Below, piece after piece: positions 25,122 to 32,370 of a stretch of 64,000 bases of DNA (its first letter is position 1; each line of letters opens with the position of its first letter). The position numbers and the translations under genes were made by a program. This DNA comes from Imperialibacter sp040222815 (GTDB lineage: Bacteria > Bacteroidota > Bacteroidia > Cytophagales > Cyclobacteriaceae). The notes below the pieces were generated by a model. The model made no database searches and was not told the origin of the DNA. It saw nothing but the letters and a program-made list of their open reading frames with translations. The stretch lies in NCBI RefSeq assembly GCF_040222815.1, contig NZ_JAVKCH010000018.1, positions 124,001-188,000 on the forward strand, given 5' to 3'.

Positions 25122-28019
25122 ATGCGACTCGCCTGCCTTACCTGCACCTTGTTTTGCCTATTCTTTTCCTTGTCCGCCCAGCCGCCTGATTTCGAATTGA
25201 TCAGGAAGGATTTGGAGAAGGTGGATTCGCTGATTTTTACGCTTAATCAAGAGAAAGCATATCCCATCATCAAAAACCTGCGCAAGCAGCGCTTGTCGCA
25301 TGAGGCCGGGTTGTTGCTGGATGTTTACGAAGCTCGAACACACTTTCACAACAGAGAGTTGGAGAAAGGACTGAAAATGCTCAGGACTCTGAAGGAACCG
25401 GTTGAGAGGAAAGGTGATGCTTATCTTAAAGGAAATTGGCTATTGGCTAAGGGTATTTATCATTTTAGAGAACGGGAAAATGATAGCGTTGTTGTCACTT
25501 TGAACAGGGCGGAAATAGTTTTAAGGCAGTCTTATACGGAAAAAAAGGTTCCACTTTTTTTTGCAGTTCACTACAAAGTGCTGACGTACTGGTGGCGACT
25601 TGCTAAAAGCAGAGAAGGGTTGCGGGAAGCTGAAAAACTGATGGATCTCGTTAGATCGCATTCACCAAAATCGATTTTCTATGCCGACGCTTCCTACTCG
25701 CTCGGAACTCTCTATCAGGATAAATATGACCTTGAAAGTGCTAAATCTTGTTTTTTGGAGTCCCTCTCGATTGCTCAGAATAACCAGTGGGGTCAGCTTG
25801 TCAATGATTGCCTCGTGGCGTTGGGTAACCTCTATTACAACGCTGAACGTTTCGGTGACGCCACGGATTTTTACGAAAAAGCGATTGATCAGGAAATTGA
25901 AAGAAATGGCGTTAATAGTAGAAGTTTAATCAACTATTATAACAATTGTGCCAGTGGCTATAAAAAAGCCGGGGTGCCAGATTTGGCTTATCAGGTGCTC
26001 CAACGTGGTAAATCTTTGGCGGCCCGGGTTGCAGGACAAAAGTCTCTGGAATCGTCATGGTTTAGTTTGAATTTGGCAAATTTCTTTCTGGATCAGAAAA
26101 ATTACGATTCTGCACGCTATTATTTTAACGAAAACCTATCTCTGAAGACATCCCTTGTTGGTTTAAAACACGATGATGTAGGGTGGGCATATGGCGGATT
26201 AGCTGAGTTCCATCACAAAATGAAGAATAACGATTCGGCGCTCTACTTTATTCAAAAGGCGATTGTTGCGGCCCACCCTACCTTTGAAAACTTTGGAGTT
26301 GGCGAAAATCCTCCCTTTGACACTGTGTTATATAGTAATAGCCTATTCACCTTTATGTATCGGAAAGGAGTATACCTTCACAAGAAAAGCCTCGAGAGCA
26401 CAAGTGGTGTCTTAAATGATGATGTGTTTTTCTATTACAACGAATTAGAGAACTTACTCTTGTCAAGAAGAGAAATCTATTCTGGAGATATGACAAAGAT
26501 GTACATGTTCAGTGACATGAAGAAGGTGTTTGAGCTGGGTCTCGACATATGTTATGCTCGCATGGCTATTGCATCCGACCGTAAACGGATGTTGGAGAGG
26601 AGTTTTAAAATACTTCAAATGAGCAAATCTGTCCAGTTATTGGAAGAAATACTTTTAGGAACAAGAAGGGATGGAAATGGCGTCGAACCGGGCCTGCTCG
26701 ACTCACTTAAAAAGTATGAAACCTTGTGGGCGACATTTGAGGACTTGTCAACAGAAAAAACTATCAACAAGCCGATGATAGTGCGAAGGCAGTTTGTGAG
26801 GAGCAAACTTGACAGTATTTCTACCGTCCTTTCATCTAACTATCCACAGTTCAGTAATATTGATTTGCAAAACAATCTTGGGGGTCTTGACCAGCTGTCC
26901 AGATTTTTATCGTCGTCTTCGTCTTACTACGCAGAGTTTTTTTGGGGGGCAAACTCCATTTATTGCATGTCTTATGATGGTGACGATTTTGTTGTAAAAA
27001 AGGTTGCTGATGTCAATCAAGTGGGCAGTGAGCTGGCCACAGTGCTGGGTATTTTGACTGCAAACAAGCAGCAACCAGAACTTTTCTCTGCATCTGCATT
27101 TAAGTTATCCTCCATGCTATTCAATAACGCCTTTCTCGATCATCTTGAGTTTGCACAAGTTTTATATCTAGTTCCAGACGGACCCCTGTCTTTTTTGCCA
27201 TTCGAGGTACTACTCACTGCTGAGCCAGGTTCAAGTGATGGATTTGACACCTTCAAGTATTTGTTGTTTGCTGCTCCAATCGCCTACTCCTTCAGTTCTC
27301 AATTGATGATCGCTTCAGGCCACGAGCGGGTGAGCGCTGAAGAAGTTGTTGGGTTGGGATACTACAATTTGTCAAAAACCCGCACCAATAATCTTCCGGG
27401 ATCAAAGAAAGAGCTTGATTTAATACGACGATACTGGGAAGGCGAGTTCGTTTATGACGCATCTCGGGACGATTTGCTTAAGAATCTCAACACAAACAAA
27501 ATCCTTCATGTCGCAGTACACGGAGGCACAGACACTTTATCTATTTTTGGCTCCTATCTAAGTTTTGCTAACAAAGAAGGTCGGGAGTTGAAGGTTTATT
27601 CGAATCAACTACACAATGAAAAAACGAATTCCCCGCTTGTGGTGCTTAGTGCTTGTCAGAGCGGTTTTGGAAAGTCGGTTAAAGGGGAGGGTATATTAAG
27701 CTTGGGAAGGGCCTTTAGATTATCCGGGGCCAGGGCGGTAATTCAAAGTCTTTGGAGAACTGATGACGATGCTTCGGTTGAAATTATGGGTGCGTTCTAT
27801 CGAGCGATGCGAATTGGTGAACCGCCGCTAATGGCGCTATATGAAGCAAGAAAGAAACTGGTCTCGAAATCTGATTACAAAACAGCCCATCCGGCAAGAT
27901 GGGCTTCATTTGTTTATTATGGAAATTTAGAAGAAAGGGACTCTCACCCTCTCTTTATTATGATGGCACTAGCTTTGGCAGGCCTTCTATTTTTTCTTTA
28001 CATCATACGCAAGAGGTAA
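25122..28019 (+). CDS. TPR-CHAT caspase-like protease, membrane-anchored
   Basis: 965 residues. A signal peptide covers residues 1-20. TPR repeats fill residues about 60-450 (SAKSCFLESLSIAQNN, DATDFYEKAIDQEIER, DSALYFIQKAIVAA). The CHAT domain spans about 660-945. The likely catalytic His is H800 in HVAVHGGTD and the Cys is C845 in VVLSACQSGFG, followed by the family block GEGILSLGRAF and SLWRTDDDASVEIM. A C-terminal membrane helix (MMALALAGLLFFLYI) and a basic tail anchor it, so the protease would face the periplasm. CHAT proteases cleave specific partner proteins. Here a sigma factor and a membrane TPR protein lie close by on the opposite strand. Its base composition is more AT-rich than the genes to its left. 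Confidence 0.88.
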   Translation: MRLACLTCTLFCLFFSLSAQPPDFELIRKDLEKVDSLIFTLNQEKAYPIIKNLRKQRLSHEAGLLLDVYEARTHFHNRELEKGLKMLRTLKEPVERKGDAYLKGNWLLAKGIYHFRERENDSVVVTLNRAEIVLRQSYTEKKVPLFFAVHYKVLTYWWRLAKSREGLREAEKLMDLVRSHSPKSIFYADASYSLGTLYQDKYDLESAKSCFLESLSIAQNNQWGQLVNDCLVALGNLYYNAERFGDATDFYEKAIDQEIERNGVNSRSLINYYNNCASGYKKAGVPDLAYQVLQRGKSLAARVAGQKSLESSWFSLNLANFFLDQKNYDSARYYFNENLSLKTSLVGLKHDDVGWAYGGLAEFHHKMKNNDSALYFIQKAIVAAHPTFENFGVGENPPFDTVLYSNSLFTFMYRKGVYLHKKSLESTSGVLNDDVFFYYNELENLLLSRREIYSGDMTKMYMFSDMKKVFELGLDICYARMAIASDRKRMLERSFKILQMSKSVQLLEEILLGTRRDGNGVEPGLLDSLKKYETLWATFEDLSTEKTINKPMIVRRQFVRSKLDSISTVLSSNYPQFSNIDLQNNLGGLDQLSRFLSSSSSYYAEFFWGANSIYCMSYDGDDFVVKKVADVNQVGSELATVLGILTANKQQPELFSASAFKLSSMLFNNAFLDHLEFAQVLYLVPDGPLSFLPFEVLLTAEPGSSDGFDTFKYLLFAAPIAYSFSSQLMIASGHERVSAEEVVGLGYYNLSKTRTNNLPGSKKELDLIRRYWEGEFVYDASRDDLLKNLNTNKILHVAVHGGTDTLSIFGSYLSFANKEGRELKVYSNQLHNEKTNSPLVVLSACQSGFGKSVKGEGILSLGRAFRLSGARAVIQSLWRTDDDASVEIMGAFYRAMRIGEPPLMALYEARKKLVSKSDYKTAHPARWASFVYYGNLEERDSHPLFIMMALALAGLLFFLYIIRKR

Positions 28020-28730
28020 AACCCGCATTTTGCCGTCAAGGGGAAATCTAACCCGACCAATTTTGTATGAAACGCTATCCTTGAGCGATACTAATACGCC
28101 TGTAGACTTTAGAAACATGAGTGTTGTATCACCAAAGGACACCATGCCGTATGGATTGGCGTTTCCATAAATCAATCCATTGGTATAGGGATCTTCAACT
28201 ATCCCGAATCTGTCAGGGCTATTGTTGGTTATTATTTTTACCTCGTCAGGCAGAACGGAGTGGGGGTGCCTACATTGAGACCCATCTTCAAACTCGCAGA
28301 GATCAAAGGCAATTGTCATTGGGTGATCCTGAGCTAGCCCCTTTAGCATGGTAGTTCTCACTACCATGGAGTAGTTCTTGTTCGTAAACTGGAGATTGGG
28401 AAGATTTCCGTTGTTTATTCCGGGAAGCAGAAAAGTGTCTGCTGTTGAGTCATATGTCGTCAGTGCATACACATATTTATGTATTCTTTGCGCTGAGTCT
28501 GTGGTCGATTTTTTATCACATTTCGAGCACGGGTTATGTACCTCTCCGTTAATATGGGTTCTGCGACCTTTTTTTCTCAGGTCTTCCAGATCAAGATCCG
28601 GGTGGTAAAAGATCAGCGTGTCAACCGTGCTTTCGGAGTTATCTGTTGACTGTCGGCTGCTCCCACAACTTGCCCCAACAATTGCCAGTAAGATGATGAA
28701 AACACTGGGATTTGTAATTGAATGCTTCAT
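27987..28730 (-). CDS. Uncharacterised lipoprotein
   Basis: 247 residues. The signal ends in the lipobox GASC near residue 22. The mature part has a CSKCDKK pair of cysteines and a later C...C pair (FDLCEFEDGSQC) but no known domain. It looks like a single beta-rich module (NYSMVVRTTMLKG, GMVSFGDTTLMFLKSTG). Its 3' end overlaps the CHAT gene's 3' end by 33 bp (convergent). The role is unknown; as an exported neighbour of a CHAT protease it could be a substrate or a regulator, which is speculation. Confidence 0.7.
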   Translation of the reverse strand: MKHSITNPSVFIILLAIVGASCGSSRQSTDNSESTVDTLIFYHPDLDLEDLRKKGRRTHINGEVHNPCSKCDKKSTTDSAQRIHKYVYALTTYDSTADTFLLPGINNGNLPNLQFTNKNYSMVVRTTMLKGLAQDHPMTIAFDLCEFEDGSQCRHPHSVLPDEVKIITNNSPDRFGIVEDPYTNGLIYGNANPYGMVSFGDTTLMFLKSTGVLVSLKDSVSYKIGRVRFPLDGKMRVLPLAYDVKKK

Positions 28731-28758
28731 AATGGTAAGTATAGGTTGAAAATAAAGT

Positions 28759-29496
28759 TTATATAGCCTTCAATATCGCCCTGCTCCTCTCCTCATAAGC
28801 CGTGCCCGACTCTGCCAACTCCTCAAATAACTCTTTCGCTTTCTCCTCCTCGTCCAACTTCAGCCAGGCCAGGGCCAAATACCATTGCACCTGTGTTTTG
28901 TAGTCTTCAGCTTCCCCAATTAAAGGCTCCCAGATACTCGCTGCCTTCGCCGCCTCATCATTGGCCAAATAGCTCATGCCCAGGTAAAACAGCGTGCCTT
29001 CGTCGGGTTTTTGAATACTCTCAAAGATTTCAATAGCCATGTCATAGTCCTCGTCGGCGTATCTCCTGAAGGCCAGGTCTTTGCTCGTCAGGCTGTCTTT
29101 GGCGCTACTGTCTCTGTAAATCGGGGCCTCCACATTGGGGTATACCTCAAAGTATTGGGCATACAGCGCCTGTGGCTCCGTACTTCTTAGCAAAAAGAAC
29201 CAAGCAGCTACTACCAGCAGCGCCACCGAGGCTGCCACTGGCAACCAAACCTTCCAGCTGAAAGTGGCCGCTCCGGTAGGTGCCGTGTCGACAATGTCGG
29301 CTTCTGCCGCCTGAATCGACTGCCAGGCTTTCTCCAGTTCTGCTCGTTCCAGTCCTTTCTGTAAGTATCTCAAATCCTCGAACAGTTGTGCGAAATCTTT
29401 TTCTGCCGCCAGCCTTTGCCGGAATTCTTCTTCCTCGCTTTCTGAAAGCTCTCCGTTGAGGTACCTGTCGATTAGTGCTATGTCCTGCTCTTCCAT
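28759..29496 (-). CDS. Membrane TPR protein, anti-sigma-factor-like
   Basis: 245 residues. The N-terminus (IALIDRYLNGELSESEEEEF, then RQRLAAEKDFAQLF) matches the short helical start of Bacteroidota anti-sigma-like proteins. A single membrane helix lies at residues 84-103, and the C-terminal 100 residues are TPR/tol-pal-like repeats (YDMAIEIFESIQKPDEGTLF, AKAASIWEPLIGEA, KAKELFEELAESG). The gene begins 9 bp after the sigma factor gene's stop, so it is co-transcribed and likely controls that sigma factor. With its long extracytoplasmic TPR part, it could be a cleavage target of the nearby CHAT protease. Confidence 0.82.
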   Translation of the reverse strand: MEEQDIALIDRYLNGELSESEEEEFRQRLAAEKDFAQLFEDLRYLQKGLERAELEKAWQSIQAAEADIVDTAPTGAATFSWKVWLPVAASVALLVVAAWFFLLRSTEPQALYAQYFEVYPNVEAPIYRDSSAKDSLTSKDLAFRRYADEDYDMAIEIFESIQKPDEGTLFYLGMSYLANDEAAKAASIWEPLIGEAEDYKTQVQWYLALAWLKLDEEEKAKELFEELAESGTAYEERSRAILKAI

Positions 29497-29505
29497 TTAC
29501 CTCTA

Positions 29506-30078
29506 TTAGGCCAAAGCCATTTGAATCTTTTCTTTTTGCAGCAGCTCCCTTAGTTGCTGTAGGCACTTGTACTTTTTGTTCTTGGCCGTTGCTTCGTTTT
29601 TGTAGCCAAACTCTTCCATCAGCTGCCTGATGCTTGCACGGAAATAGTAAAACCGTGTGAGCATACTCTGGCACGGATCGCCCAGTTTTTCGATGGCCTT
29701 TTTGGTGGCCTCCAGCAAGCTTTCCTTCAGTTGGGCTGCGTCGGTCGCCTCTTGTCCTTCCCCTCTGTCATCCACCCATTCCAGGGGATTACTGCTCAAA
29801 GGTATTTTCATGCCTTCCCTCACCATCTCCTTGTACACATTGAGTCCTATGCTGAACAGGTAGGGCTTTATGCTGTCGTGCATCATGGTCATTTTTCCCT
29901 TCACCACATTGTTGTAAAGCCGCAAGGTGGCTACCTGATAAATGTCCATGGCGTCGTCGTTGCTCATCTTATATTTAGCCCGGATCATGGCGATAAATTC
30001 CTGACGGTATTTGCTATATAATTCGCCGAGGGCCTGCATGTCTCCGTTTTTAAGCGAAGCGATCAAGGTTTCATCCAT
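29506..30078 (-). CDS. Sigma-70 family RNA polymerase sigma factor (ECF-like)
   Basis: 190 residues from the ATG at 30078 (MDETLIASLKNGDMQALGEL). The open frame continues to an ATG at 30117 that adds 13 poor-looking residues. Region 2 is visible as LYSKYRQEFIAMIRAKYKMS followed by DDAMDIYQVATLRLYNN. Region 4 is KLGDPCQSMLTRFYYFRASI followed by RQLMEEFGYKNEATAKNKKY. It forms an operon with the TPR/anti-sigma gene. On the minus strand TATATTTAG (about 30128-30136) is close to the TAnnTTTG -7 consensus and could be its own promoter. Confidence 0.83.
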   Translation of the reverse strand: MDETLIASLKNGDMQALGELYSKYRQEFIAMIRAKYKMSNDDAMDIYQVATLRLYNNVVKGKMTMMHDSIKPYLFSIGLNVYKEMVREGMKIPLSSNPLEWVDDRGEGQEATDAAQLKESLLEATKKAIEKLGDPCQSMLTRFYYFRASIRQLMEEFGYKNEATAKNKKYKCLQQLRELLQKEKIQMALA

Positions 30079-30216
30079 TCCGGTTGTAGTATAATGATTG
30101 AAAAGACTAAAGGTCACCTAAAATACCTAAATATAAGTAGCAGCAAAAAAATCCAGAATGTGCGGTGACCTTTTCTTGGAATCGTCATAAGGTAGTGTAT
30201 TAAAAATGAAACTATC

Positions 30217-30426
30217 ATGACCGAACAAGCCAATCCATTAACGAGAAGAGAAAAGGAGATCATTGAGCAGTTGTCGTTTGGCTACAGCGCCAAGCAGATT
30301 TCGGACATCCTTTTCATTAGTGAATTAACCGTAGCCAAGCACAAGAGCAACCTGTTTATGAAGCTGAATGTGAACAATACACCGCATTTGGTGAGCCTGG
30401 CCTTGAGGGAAGGACTAATTTGTTAA
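30217..30426 (+). CDS. Stand-alone LuxR-type helix-turn-helix protein
   Basis: 69 residues made almost only of a GerE/LuxR DNA-binding domain: LTRREKEIIEQLSFGYSAKQ, ISDILFISELTVAKHKSN, LFMKLNVNNTPHLV. It has no receiver or sensor domain. It is transcribed divergently from the sigma factor gene over about 100 bp, so it may control that promoter. It ends shortly before a strong terminator. The last 15 codons plus this terminator recur, partly degraded, beyond the Fic gene at 32080-32227. Confidence 0.82.
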   Translation: MTEQANPLTRREKEIIEQLSFGYSAKQISDILFISELTVAKHKSNLFMKLNVNNTPHLVSLALREGLIC

Positions 30427-30717
30427 AACTATACGCCCAAGGAATTTACCACATCAACAACATATAAGTAGGTAGTAGAATCTTTTAGTTAGGTACACAG
30501 ATCAGTGGAAAGCCGGGGGTGGGTAACCTTCGGCTTTTTTATGTCGGCGATGGTGCATCGGCAAACTGCCAGCGTAAGATCAAGAAAAAGCCCGTCCTGA
30601 AGGTTTTTTTGGCGGTTTTACAAGCATAGAAAAAATACGGTGTAGGTATGCCTGCTACCTGGCTGGGGTAACACATGAGGGTAAAAACCTCTCTGTTTAC
30701 CTGCATGAGATTGGCCG
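30427..30717. other. Short gap holding the LuxR terminator
   Basis: 291 bp between the small LuxR gene and the 3' end of the Fic gene. Besides the terminator there is a second GC-rich stretch (30560-30620) with no clear hairpin. No gene is present. Confidence 0.55.
30508..30540 (+). terminator. Rho-independent terminator of the LuxR-type gene
   Basis: AAAGCCG pairs with CGGCTTT around GGGGTGGGTAACCTT and is followed by a T-run. The 35 bases leading into it (30482-30516) are identical to 32170-32204, which precede another terminator. Confidence 0.82.
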
Positions 30718-31782
30718 CTATTCCTGATGGTGGTATCGAGTGCCCTTTCTCTCTCCAATCTTTAACAATAACCCTTCATTGACCAGGTAAGCCATGTCTT
30801 TCTTCAAAGTGTTTCGTGAATGAGTTTTAAATGCTTCCTCTATTTCGCTCATACGAACAGCCTTCCGCTTTTTGACGAACTCAAGCACTGCTTGCTGTCT
30901 TTCGTTCAGCTCTTTTGTTAACTTGCTGTAAACCTCATATTTTGCTTCTAAGCGCTTGATAAGTGTAGACAGACAATCCAGGAAAAATAAGATCCATCTG
31001 TCTATCCTTTCGGTTTTCTTGTACCGGTTTTTCTGGCCTTCCATCAAAGCCCTGTAGTAGTCTTCTTTCCGCTCTTCAATGATATGTTCAAATGATACGT
31101 ACTGAACGAAACCATACCCTTGTTGCATGAGTAGCAAAGTGGTCAATAACCGTGACAACCTTCCGTTTCCGTCCTGATAGGGGTGGATGGATAAAAATTC
31201 GTATACAAAAGCGGCTGTAATCATCACCGGATGCATATCTGCTTTTGTCAGGCGTTCGTCAGTCCAGTTTAACAACTCTTCCATTTCCCTGGATGTCAAA
31301 GATGGCTCTGTCGTTCTGAAAATGGTTCGCTGTGTTCCGTCAGGATAATTAGCCACTACCTGGTTAGAAAGGGTTTTATACTGCCCCTTTTGGCTCTGGT
31401 CTTTGGCACTGTGCTTTAGTAGCATCCCATGCAATTGATGGATATATCTTTCTGACAACGCTATGTCCGTATAATTATCCAGGATGACTTGGAGCGTTTC
31501 ATAATAGCCAACCACTTCTTGTTGTTCTCTGGTGGTCAGCTTCGTAATTTTTACAGACCTAAGGAGCTTTTCAACTTCTGCATCTGTCAATGTTGCTCCT
31601 TCGATTCGGGTAGATGAACCTATGCTTTCTATGGTCGCTATTTTCCTGAGTTCTTTGAGGTGTTTGCTGTGCTTTAGTTCTATTGATTGCCAGTTTCCTT
31701 TGAAGCTGTCAATAATACTTAGCAGCTTCATCAGTTGTTGGAAAACATCTCCGCCGAATTCAAGTTTTTGATTCATTGCCAT
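30718..31782 (-). CDS. Fic family protein (AMPylase) with class II inhibitory motif
   Basis: 354 residues from ATG 31782 (MAMNQKLEFG); 31776 is an alternative. The frame stays open to 31887, but that part translates a promoter-like repeat. The inhibitory helix SSTRIEG, matching (S/T)xxxE(G/N), lies near residue 57, N-terminal to the core, so the protein is class II. The active site HPYQDGNGRLSR is near residue 198 and fits HxFx(D/E)GNGRxxR. A Fic N-terminal domain precedes it. The C-terminal 70 residues form a winged helix (ERQQAVLEFVKKRKAVRMSE, then SRNTLKKDMAYLV). It would transfer AMP or a similar nucleotide to a protein target and may bind its own operator. Confidence 0.88.
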   Translation of the reverse strand: MAMNQKLEFGGDVFQQLMKLLSIIDSFKGNWQSIELKHSKHLKELRKIATIESIGSSTRIEGATLTDAEVEKLLRSVKITKLTTREQQEVVGYYETLQVILDNYTDIALSERYIHQLHGMLLKHSAKDQSQKGQYKTLSNQVVANYPDGTQRTIFRTTEPSLTSREMEELLNWTDERLTKADMHPVMITAAFVYEFLSIHPYQDGNGRLSRLLTTLLLMQQGYGFVQYVSFEHIIEERKEDYYRALMEGQKNRYKKTERIDRWILFFLDCLSTLIKRLEAKYEVYSKLTKELNERQQAVLEFVKKRKAVRMSEIEEAFKTHSRNTLKKDMAYLVNEGLLLKIGERKGTRYHHQE

Positions 31783-31794
31783 CTGATTTTTATG

Positions 31795-31890
31795 GACATA
31801 TCCAAATAACATCCAAATGTATCCATAAATAGTTCCTTCTCTATTATGTATTTTCAATATATCCAAAACGCATCCAAATATACCCATAAA
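31795..31890 (-). promoter_or_regulatory. Two 35-bp direct repeats in the Fic promoter, each with a TAnnTTTG element
   Basis: Segments 31795-31829 and 31856-31890 match at most positions (61-bp spacing) and each has two TTTGGAT words on the minus strand. Each carries a Bacteroidota -7 type element, TACATTTG (31814-31821) and TATATTTG (31875-31882). The proximal one would place transcription about 25 nt ahead of the ATG at 31782. They could be a duplicated promoter or an operator for the winged-helix domain of Fic itself. Confidence 0.55.
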
Positions 31891-32079
31891 TCTTCTTAGT
31901 CAGAGGCGCCAAAGGATATGAGTTTACCGCTATCAACTTGCCCCTCAGGTCGGTGGGAGTTTGGACACACATTAGGAAGAAGTAGACCCTGGTTTCTATA
32001 AGAAGAAGGAAGGGAAGGTGTATCCGGCAGGCACTATTGCCCCGGAAGACCTTGTGATTACCAGGCCGGGTAACACATG

Positions 32080-32127
32080 CCGCATCTGTTGGGCCTGGCC
32101 CTGAGGGAGGGACTGATATGCTGGTAG
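32080..32127 (+). pseudogene. 3' remnant of a second LuxR-type HTH gene
   Basis: The codons read PHLLGLALREGLICW and then stop. The intact protein at 30217-30426 ends PHLVSLALREGLIC. The similarity continues through the untranslated part into an identical 35-base stretch and a terminator. The first 50 or so codons are gone. Confidence 0.75.
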
Positions 32128-32196
32128 TTTACTTTGAATAACGCAACAACGAGAACTAATACGTAGAAGCTTTTAGTTAGGTACACAGATCAGTGG

Positions 32197-32227
32197 AAAG
32201 CCGGAGGTAGATAGCCCCGGGCTTTTT
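32197..32227 (+). terminator. Terminator copy following the LuxR remnant
   Basis: AAAGCC...GGGCTTT with a following T-run. It is homologous to the terminator at 30508-30540 and probably orphaned now. Confidence 0.75.
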
Positions 32228-32233
32228 TGTACA

Positions 32234-32273
32234 TAAAAAAAACCGAACACCTTCCGGCGTCCGGCTTTTCGGA
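32234..32273 (-). terminator. Terminator of the PadR/PspC unit
   Basis: On the minus strand TCCGAAAAGCCGG...CCGG...TTCGG folds into a GC-rich hairpin followed by eight T. It lies about 100 bp past the PspC gene's stop. Confidence 0.65.
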
Positions 32274-32318
32274 CTTGAAAATTGGGCAAATGAAAATCTT
32301 GGTTATTGGTAAGTAGTT

Positions 32319-32356
32319 AGCAGTAAGTGGTTGGCTTCTCTTCACCACTTACTGCT
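32319..32356. repeat. 13-bp perfect inverted repeat
   Basis: AGCAGTAAGTGGT (32319-32331) and ACCACTTACTGCT (32344-32356) with a 12-nt loop, directly after the PspC gene. Without a T-run it may protect the transcript's 3' end. Confidence 0.7.
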
Positions 32357-32370
32357 CACCTCTTACCTTC

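Larger units (their letters stand above)
31891..32370. other. Gap with gene remnants between Fic and the PspC gene
   Basis: Contains the LuxR 3' remnant, two terminators and a hairpin. It also holds an unrecognised coding-like stretch at about 31978-32076 (GFYKKKEGKVYPAGTI, then APEDLVITRPG) that runs directly into the LuxR remnant. No intact gene is supported. Confidence 0.6.
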
